Assembly (NCBI GenBank): GCA_001430745.1
Contig: KQ482042.1
Location: 1,247,656-1,311,655 of the forward strand
Origin: Auxenochlorella pyrenoidosa
Taxonomy: Eukaryota; Chlorophyta; Trebouxiophyceae; Chlorellales; Chlorellaceae
Length of the DNA stretch: 64,000 nt
Direction of reading: 5' to 3'
The translations under genes and the position numbers were made by a program. Below the pieces are notes generated by a model. The model was not told the DNA's origin, did not search any database, and saw only the letters and a program-made list of their open reading frames with translations. Shown piece after piece: positions 58,001 to 64,000 of this stretch. The stretch's first letter is position 1, and every line of letters begins with the position of its first letter.

Positions 58001-59085
58001 GAGCATGACCTCCTCCCCGGTGCCCTCGGCCCGCACCGCCTCCTTGTCCGCGGGGGGGCCGCGCACAAGCGGCTTGAGCGCGGGGGCGGGCACGATGTTG
58101 CGCTTCTCCCCGGCCGCCGGCTGCTGCGCGACGTGCTGCTGCTGCAGCTCGCGCACCAGGTGGTCCACCGACAGCTGCAGCAGCGCGTCGCGCGAGGCGG
58201 CGCCGTTGCCGTTGCTGTGGTGGTGGGTGCTGGCGCTGTGGCTGGGGTGGGTGCTGCGCCCGCGCGCCAGCCGCGCAAACTGCTCCTCGTTGGCCGAGCC
58301 CAGCTCCCGGGCGACGGCCTCCAGCCGGGCCCGTAGGCTTTCCACCTCGTCCAGCTGCAGGGAGCATAGGGGTGCGGGGTGGGAGGGCAGGAGCGGTCGT
58401 GTTTGCGTCGCCACCAAGAATCTGGAGCATCCCAGGGCTAGGGCGCCGGGGAGCACTCTGGCAGCTGGCCCTTGCACCAGCGCGCAGCCGGGCTGGCGTT
58501 GAGCGAGACCGTGCAAACTACGCTCTGGCTGTGGATCGGCTGGCTGGACAGGCTGCATGCTGTCGCTTGAATCAGGCTCAACACGCCGCCGGGGCCAGTT
58601 TGAAGACGCGCGTTGGCACGACAACCAACCCCGGTGCGCATCAGCCCATCACACGAACCCCCACAGGCCTACCTCAGGCACTGGCTCCTCGACCTTGGTG
58701 TACTCGTACAGTTCCAGGCTCTTCTCGGCAGCCCGGCGGGCTGAAGCTAGGGCAGCAGCGCTGTCGACGGCGCCGGCGGCGCCCGCAGCCTTGGTCTGCT
58801 CGACGGCATTGCGGCGCTCTGCATGCACCCTGCATCGCATGGTATGGCAGCCGAGATTGGGGGTTGGTGTGTGCAAGGCCCAAAGTTGAACATCTGCCTC
58901 ACGGCAAGCACAGCCAAACTGCTGGCAGCACCACGCAGAGCGCCCTCGCACGCTGCAACTCGCCCACAAGTTGCCCACCTATGCGAGGTCGACCTCGAGG
59001 GCCGCTGCTGCTGCCTCTGGCCCTTTCGAAGGCCCGTTCCGAGATGGCTGCCTGCAGGCGTCCGGGCCACGGCGGAGGCTGCCAT
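55093..59085 (-). CDS. AMY3: Alpha-amylase, plastid AMY3-like
   Basis: The enzyme cleaves alpha-1,4 glucan bonds of starch (GH13). Exon 1 (58979-59085) carries a transit-like leader (MAASAVARTPAGSHLG). A helical region (VEQTKAAGAAGAVDSAAALA, LDEVESLRARLEAVARELGS) and a His/Asn-rich linker precede the barrel. The barrel begins VMLQGFNWD and contains KVLGDAVLNHR (region I), DGWRLDFVKG with the nucleophile Asp (region II), QFAVGEYWD with the acid/base Glu (region III) and TFLENHDT (region IV). The C-terminal sheet domain ends DCGHNWGVWEAPK plus an Ala-rich tail; TGA at 55093-55095. Domain order follows plant AMY3, but I see no CBM45 starch-binding tandem in the N-terminal part. A CTATAAAAG box lies about 140 bp upstream of the ATG. 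Confidence 0.9.
57402..57417 (-). repeat. C16 polypyrimidine tract before an amylase acceptor
   Basis: On the minus strand this is C16 running directly into the AG acceptor of the amylase exon that starts with GYMPGDLYNLTSK. Confidence 0.85.
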
Positions 59086-59637
59086 CGCACTGTGCAAGTG
59101 TTGCCGGGAAAAGATGGCAAGCTGGCAAGCAAGCGGTGGAATACTTTGAACCAGGGAGGACTTTGTGTGTTTGGAGTTGAAGTGGAGTCGTGTTGGATAG
59201 CTTGCGGGCTACTTGCAAGCTGCTTTTATAGTGGATGCGAGGTGACAATGAACACCTGTCCCAGAGGCCGTGTGACACAGCAGCTTCTCGCCAGCCTGGT
59301 GGTCGAGGGGGCAGCGATGGACAGCCGCAGTCTACCTGTCCGACTGAGTTGCTTGTTGATGAGAGCCACTGGGAAGTCATCCTGCCAGGGCGTGCGAAAC
59401 CAGCGGTGGGATGTGGCTGAGCTCACTGCCCAACACCGTCGCCTCGCGCTCCGCCCACTGCCTGAGATGCCAGAATGCTGTGCCAAGTGAACCTTGCAGG
59501 CCGGCCACTATCATGTCCATTACCAAACTAAGATCAATTGGCAAGGAGGTTGTGGTATCAGATTGTACAATGCTAGGGTAGGCTCAAAAAGTGGAAGTGC
59601 TGGGTCAAACGAGGGGGGCGCTCGGCGCCGGCGCCGC
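59086..59637. promoter_or_regulatory. Amylase promoter and UMP synthase 3' region
   Basis: Between the amylase start (59085) and the UMP synthase stop (59638), both on the minus strand. It contains the amylase TATA box at 59223-59231. Confidence 0.55.
59223..59231 (-). promoter_or_regulatory. TATA box of the amylase gene
   Basis: The minus strand reads CTATAAAAG, a consensus TATA box, 138 bases before the amylase ATG. It is the best core-promoter match in the window. Confidence 0.65.
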
Positions 59638-62600
59638 TCACGCCGACACGCTGGCCTCGTACGCGCCCCATCCCGCGGCGCGGTACTCGGCGGCAGCAGC
59701 AGCGGGGTCGGCGGCCTTGATCACGCCTCGGCCGACGATGATGACGTCGCTGCCGCGCTCGCCAATCACCGCCGCGGGCGTGTTGTATTGCTGGCCCAGC
59801 GCGTCGCCGCCGGCCGCCAACTGCACCCCAGGCGTCATGTGGATGAGCCCCGGGGCGCCCGGGCCGCACTTCCAGCTGGAGGGAGACACTGCACAGGTGG
59901 CGGGGACAGTCGGGAAGGGGGGGCACACGATTGAGCGGATTGAGCGGGTCATGGCGTGTGGGACAGCAGCCAGGGGCTGCACGCAAGATGGGATACCGTC
60001 CGCCTAGGCAGCCGGACCTGCCACAGCGCGCTGCTGCAGGCCTGCAGTTTGAGGGGCCACCCAACCCTGCCCCTGCACACACCAGAGATGAAGCCCATGA
60101 CAAAGTCCTGGTGCGCCTCGGCTGCCTTGACCACCTCCTCGGTGTAGTCCCCCCGCGCCAGCGTGCCCTTGGAGCTCATCTCCGCCAGCAGCAGCAGGCC
60201 ACGCCCCTTGGGCAGGCCCACCTGCACGGGCGCCCCAGCGGGAGGAGGGGCCGGGGTGAGGCGCTGGCAGGCAGGCCCTGCCCGCCCGGCGGCCCTGCCT
60301 GCCCAGCAGCCCCACCAAACCTCCCAGCGCCGCGCGTCCAAGCTGGCAGATACGCACCTGCTTCAGGCCGTCGATGATGCCGGGGCCGGGCACCAGGTGC
60401 GCGTTGGTGATGTGCGACCAGTCGGCAATCTTGTAGATGCCGCCGCCGTACTGCATGACCACCGTGTTGCCAATGTCGGCAAACTTGCGGTCCTCAAAGA
60501 TGAGGAAGTCTGCGCGAAGGGGGGGAGGAGTGTGTGTGTGAGTGTGTGTGTGGTGGTGGTGGGGGGGGGCTTTTCTAGCACTTCGGGCGCTGTCGGCTTT
60601 GTGCGCACGGCCAACGGCCGCCTTTGGAAGCTGTCGTGGCCACACTGCGCCCAGGCTCCGCCTGCGTCAACTGCTGATGCGGGCGCCAGGCGGCCTCCCC
60701 GGCACAGCCCCCTCGGCAGGCTTTGCTGCCCACCATGCTTCTCGGCCAGCTGCTGCAGCTTGGTGGCGAACTCGTCGCTCCACTTGTCAAACACGTCCAC
60801 GTGGGTCTTGAACACGCAGATGTGGGGGCCCACCTGCAGGAGGGGAGGCCGAGCCGGGGGCAGGCAGGCTGCTGCTGAGCAGAGCCGTTGGGGGGGCTGG
60901 TGCCGCACATAGCACGAGCGGCACCGCCACAGGACGAGGCGTGGCAAAGGATGCAGGATGCAGGCGAGGGCCGTCAACGCAAGAGGGGTGTATCAGCAGA
61001 GCCGTGTGGCTTGTCAGCTCCGAAAGATGGTTAACTTTGCATTCAATCACTCGGCGCCTCAACTCGGCATGGCAGCAGCGCCGCAGTGCAGCGAGGCAGG
61101 GCAGCACGTGCTGGGGTGCTGTCAACGCAAGAGGGGTGTATCAGCAGAGCCGTGTGGCTTGTCAGCTCCGAAAGATGGTTGACTTTGCATTCAATCATTC
61201 AGCAACCCAGCGACCAGAAGAGAAGAGAGCAGGCGCGGCAGCATGATGCAGCTACGAGCAGACTGCACAGGTTGGCTGGAGCCAGGGGCTGTCATCGCAA
61301 GAGGGGTGTCTCAACAGAGCCAAATGGCTTGTCAGCTCCGAAAGATGGTTAACTTTGCATTCAATCACCCAGCCCCAAGCTGCAGAAAGCAAAGGCAAGA
61401 CAAATCTGCAGAAATGCATGATAAGTGCAAGCACAAGAGTCAGGCCAGACAGCGGAACTTCCCAATGATGTGCACCATGAACCAGCACTGGCAGCAGGAA
61501 CTTGCCTTGTCTGCAAGCTCGAGCATCTCCTCCACTGTCGCCACATCAGCCGCCACTGCATGCATGGCGTAGTTGGCAGGGTCAGGAACGGCCTAGCATG
61601 GCATGTTGAAACAGCCTCCAAATGGTGTTCGCTGCCAGACAGCAGCACCAATGCGAGGAGGCGGGGGCCCACGGAGCCCAGGCCGCCTCCTCACCCGACA
61701 GGTTGGTCTTCTTGCGGGCCATCAGCTCAAACAGCTGCCGGCCCAGGGGGTTCTGAGCCAGCGCCGCGCGTTCCTCATACCGAAGCCTGCACAGCGGGCC
61801 GGGTGCGCACAGCGGGGTGAGCGGCCACGCACAGAGCACGGACAGTGATGAAGCCGATCCCTGGCCGACAGGAGGCAGCGTACAGAGCAAGCATGCCAAA
61901 AAGGGGCCACTTGTGGGAACATAACTGTCCCTGGCCAGGCGTGCGCCTGCCTGGCAGGCATGCAGGGCGCTGTGAAGATTGCAGCGTGACCAGGGGGCTT
62001 GTTCTGGCAAAGTTCTCTTCAGCAGGGGCCACCGCGCCCCGAGGGGCGCCGCCCATGCTGCTTTTGCAATGCCGTGAAAAAATGCAGGCAGGCAGACCGG
62101 CGGACACGGCTGGCCAGGGGCAAACCTCAAGAGCGTGCAAGCAGTTGCAGGTATGGCCCACGACGGCCATCCATAGGCCATGCGCGCAGCAACAGGTTTG
62201 CGCTGGTCCAGCAAACGTCACAGCTGGCGGCGCAGCCTCACCGCTTGGGCTTGGCGGGGGCTGCCTGCGCCGGGATGGCCCCCGGCTTGTCGGTCTGGTT
62301 CTCCGCGATGAACTGCTTCACCTGCACACAGCCACAGCCGGCGGCACCGGGTTTCCAGGCAGACAACACCACGAGGGCAAGGGTCCCATGCACGTCGTCC
62401 AAGCCTTCCCCGCCCGCTCGTGTCTTCCGGATAGCGACGCCAAGAGCAGCACTTGCCTTGGCTGCGACGTCGTCGGACACCAGGCCATGCCGCAGCAGCG
62501 TGTCGAGAATGTAGCTGCAGCAGGGGGTGCCCAGGCAAGGGACGCGCTCAGGGCCGACAGCAGGGGCGGGCAGGCAGGCCTGATACAGCAGCCACTGGGG

Positions 62601-64000
62601 ATGCCAGCGCATGGTTAACTGCAGCCCACAGCCCTCGGTCCATGCCTGGGCCGCACACCTGAGCGTGAAGGCCGAGTGCAGCGTGAGGCCCTGCGAGGCC
62701 AGCCGCGCGCGCCCCCCCTGCTCGCGGTCGATCAGCACCACGACGTCCGACACCTTCAGGCCCTCCTTCTGCAGGCGCGAGGCGCGGCAGCGGAAGGGTG
62801 GGCTCCCGCTGGGAACGGGGCGAGCGCGGAGCGAGCACCGCCGCGCCCGCTGCCAGTGCACGCACCGCCAGAGCGCAGCCCCCCACCTGGCTCCCTGCAG
62901 GCCGGGTGGCAGGCGGCCGTGGCTCCGACGTGCAAGGGGCTGCCGACCACGGGGCCGCGCGGTACGGCTGCAAAGCCCCCAACACAATTACCACCACCAC
63001 CACCCCACCGCCACCACCACAGGGCGGGCTTGCCTCGAGCGGCTCCACCGTCTCCTGCACGCTCATCCCGCTGGTCACCAGGTCCTCCACAATCAGGCAG
63101 CGCTGGCCCGGGCGGAACGCGCCCTCAATCGCCTTCTTGGTGCCGTAGTCCTTGACCTCCTTGCTGCGGGGGAGGGGGGCCAGTGCTGCAGGCGCTGCTC
63201 GGCGACCCAGCCCTGCCACCCACGCAGATGCCGCATGCGTCTGCGAGTCAGGCAGGCAGCACAGCTGTGGTGCCCTGCACTCAGCTGCTGCATGCATTGC
63301 CTGCCAAGCAGGCCATGAGGCGCACGGGGAGTCCCCGGCCGGCTGACAGCCCCCCACCCATCCCCACCCCATCCCGCACCGGCGCATGAGCATGGGGGTG
63401 CCGTGCAGCGCCGACATGCAGGTGGCGATGGGCAGCGCGGTGTAGGGCACGCCGCACATGACCTCAAACTCCGTCTCGCGCACGCGGTCCCACATCGCCT
63501 CTGCGGAGCACAGGGGCGCGGCACCGCGGCTCGGGGCGGCGCCACAGGGGCCCAGCAGCCGCGCCCTGGCCCGCGAGGCTGCAACTAGCGGGCCGGGCGG
63601 CCGCTGCAGCCAGCGTTTGCAGGTGCGGCGCATGGCCCCTTCCGCCCCGCCCCCCCTCGCTGCGCACCGGCCACGCGGTGCAGGATGTCGGGGTACGACA
63701 CGATGATGCGCAGGTCGATGTACACGGGGGACAGCAGCCCGCTCTTCAGCTTGAACTCCCCAAACTTGACGGCCTGCACGGTGCAGGGTGTGCACACAGC
63801 GAGGCACAGGGCAGGTCAGCGCCCGCAGGGTTTTGGCAGCTCGTGCGACGCTTGCGACCCACCAGCGGCAGATGCGCAGCTGCCACATAAGGACAACAAA
63901 TGGGGTACGTGAGCAATCAATTGGGGTGGGCTTGTGGCTGCGGCCCAAGTAAACACATCATTGGATAACCGTTGGCTAGCGGCTTGCAGGTCTTAATTTT
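59638..64000 (-). CDS. UMPS: Bifunctional UMP synthase (OPRT-OMPDC), 5' end missing
   Basis: This fused enzyme makes UMP from orotate. Reading leftwards, the N-terminal orotate phosphoribosyltransferase starts with an exon [20 protein letters not shown] and includes [16 protein letters not shown] and the PRPP loop [18 protein letters not shown], then [12 protein letters not shown] Lys/Pro/Ala linker ([16 protein letters not shown]) leads to the OMP decarboxylase: [11 protein letters not shown], the catalytic array [15 protein letters not shown] (the K-D-K charge network), [21 protein letters not shown] and [11 protein letters not shown]. It ends at TGA 59638-59640 after YEASVSA. The order OPRT then OMPDC is that of plants and animals. 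The first exon is outside the window. One intron has a GC donor at 63033; another contains three copies of a 78-bp repeat. Confidence 0.93.
60973..61368. repeat. Three 78-bp direct repeats in a UMPS intron
   Basis: Copies at 60973-61050, 61121-61198 and 61291-61368 share the core GTCAGCTCCGAAAGATGG followed by an (A/G)ACTTTGCATTCAATCA end. Copies 1 and 2 differ at one base over most of their length; copy 3 is more diverged. Start-to-start spacing is 148 and 170 bp and the spacers are unrelated, so this is not a simple tandem array. The repeats lie in the intron between two OMP decarboxylase exons and do not encode protein in the sense direction of UMPS. Confidence 0.9.

Noticed and set aside
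60973..61368. The 78-bp repeats as a CRISPR array or coding repeats
   Set aside because: There are only three units, they are too long and diverged, and they lie in an intron of a eukaryotic gene. The open frames over them are on the opposite strand and have no other support.
62548..63948. 466-codon continuous frame on the minus strand
   Set aside because: It reads through several UMP synthase introns. The true product needs splicing, as the OPRT motifs lie in different frames.
1..64000. tRNA, rRNA, transposase or reverse transcriptase genes
   Set aside because: I looked for tRNA T-arm-like GGTTCGAATCC patterns and for transposase or reverse transcriptase motifs on both strands and found none that hold up.

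Overview
The window is nuclear DNA of a green alga, most likely a Chlorella-like trebouxiophyte. It is GC-rich, gene-dense and very intron-rich, with one gene roughly every 3 kb on both strands and no operons. The gene set is that of a photosynthetic eukaryote: magnesium chelatase H, a plastid fibrillin, peroxisomal acyl-CoA oxidase, a plastid-type alpha-amylase and a fused UMP synthase. I see no bacterial or organellar segment, transposon, CRISPR array, rRNA or tRNA. Two runs of N (20480-20877 and 31689-32280) are assembly gaps inside genes.

Layout: 1-518 (+) 3' end of CHLH; 1048-4989 (-) secreted Cys-rich protein with an SPPPP rod; 6368-10339 (-) cytochrome P450; 10590-12074 (-) plastid fibrillin; 12380-14792 (-) short-chain dehydrogenase; 15229-16066 (+) small unknown protein; 16768-19279 (+) zinc alcohol dehydrogenase; 19508-24576 (+) tyrosyl-DNA phosphodiesterase 1; 25074-26800 (+) Q-rich unknown protein; 27459-34104 (+) acyl-CoA oxidase with a candidate PTS2; 35579-37129 (-) EF-hand protein; 37370-38653 (+) plastid-type membrane protein; 39052-42470 (-) secreted NHL-repeat protein with SPPPP rod and Cys-rich tail; 43537-46258 (+) coiled-coil/IQ-motif protein; 46710-48875 (-) NOT4-type RING protein; 50207-50858 (-) unknown; 51181-53554 (+) uridine-kinase/FrcK-like kinase; 55093-59085 (-) alpha-amylase; 59638 to beyond 64000 (-) UMP synthase, 5' end outside.

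Gene models were built by hand from open frames, conserved motifs and splice phase. For eleven genes (short-chain dehydrogenase, alcohol dehydrogenase, small unknown, fibrillin, Q-rich, EF-hand, membrane protein, IQ, RING, the 149-aa unknown and the FrcK-like kinase) the exons sum to a whole number of codons. For the others the span is reliable but some internal junctions are not fixed.

The genes do not form one pathway. Loose themes are plastid metabolism (CHLH, fibrillin, amylase, membrane protein), fatty-acid beta-oxidation (acyl-CoA oxidase), nucleotide and DNA metabolism (UMP synthase, TDP1) and two related wall/secreted glycoproteins. The least ordinary signals are about a dozen GC-AG introns, a threefold 78-bp repeat inside a UMP synthase intron, the two SPPPP-rod/Cys-rich secreted proteins, and a promoter-like cluster near 53.75 kb with no clear gene.
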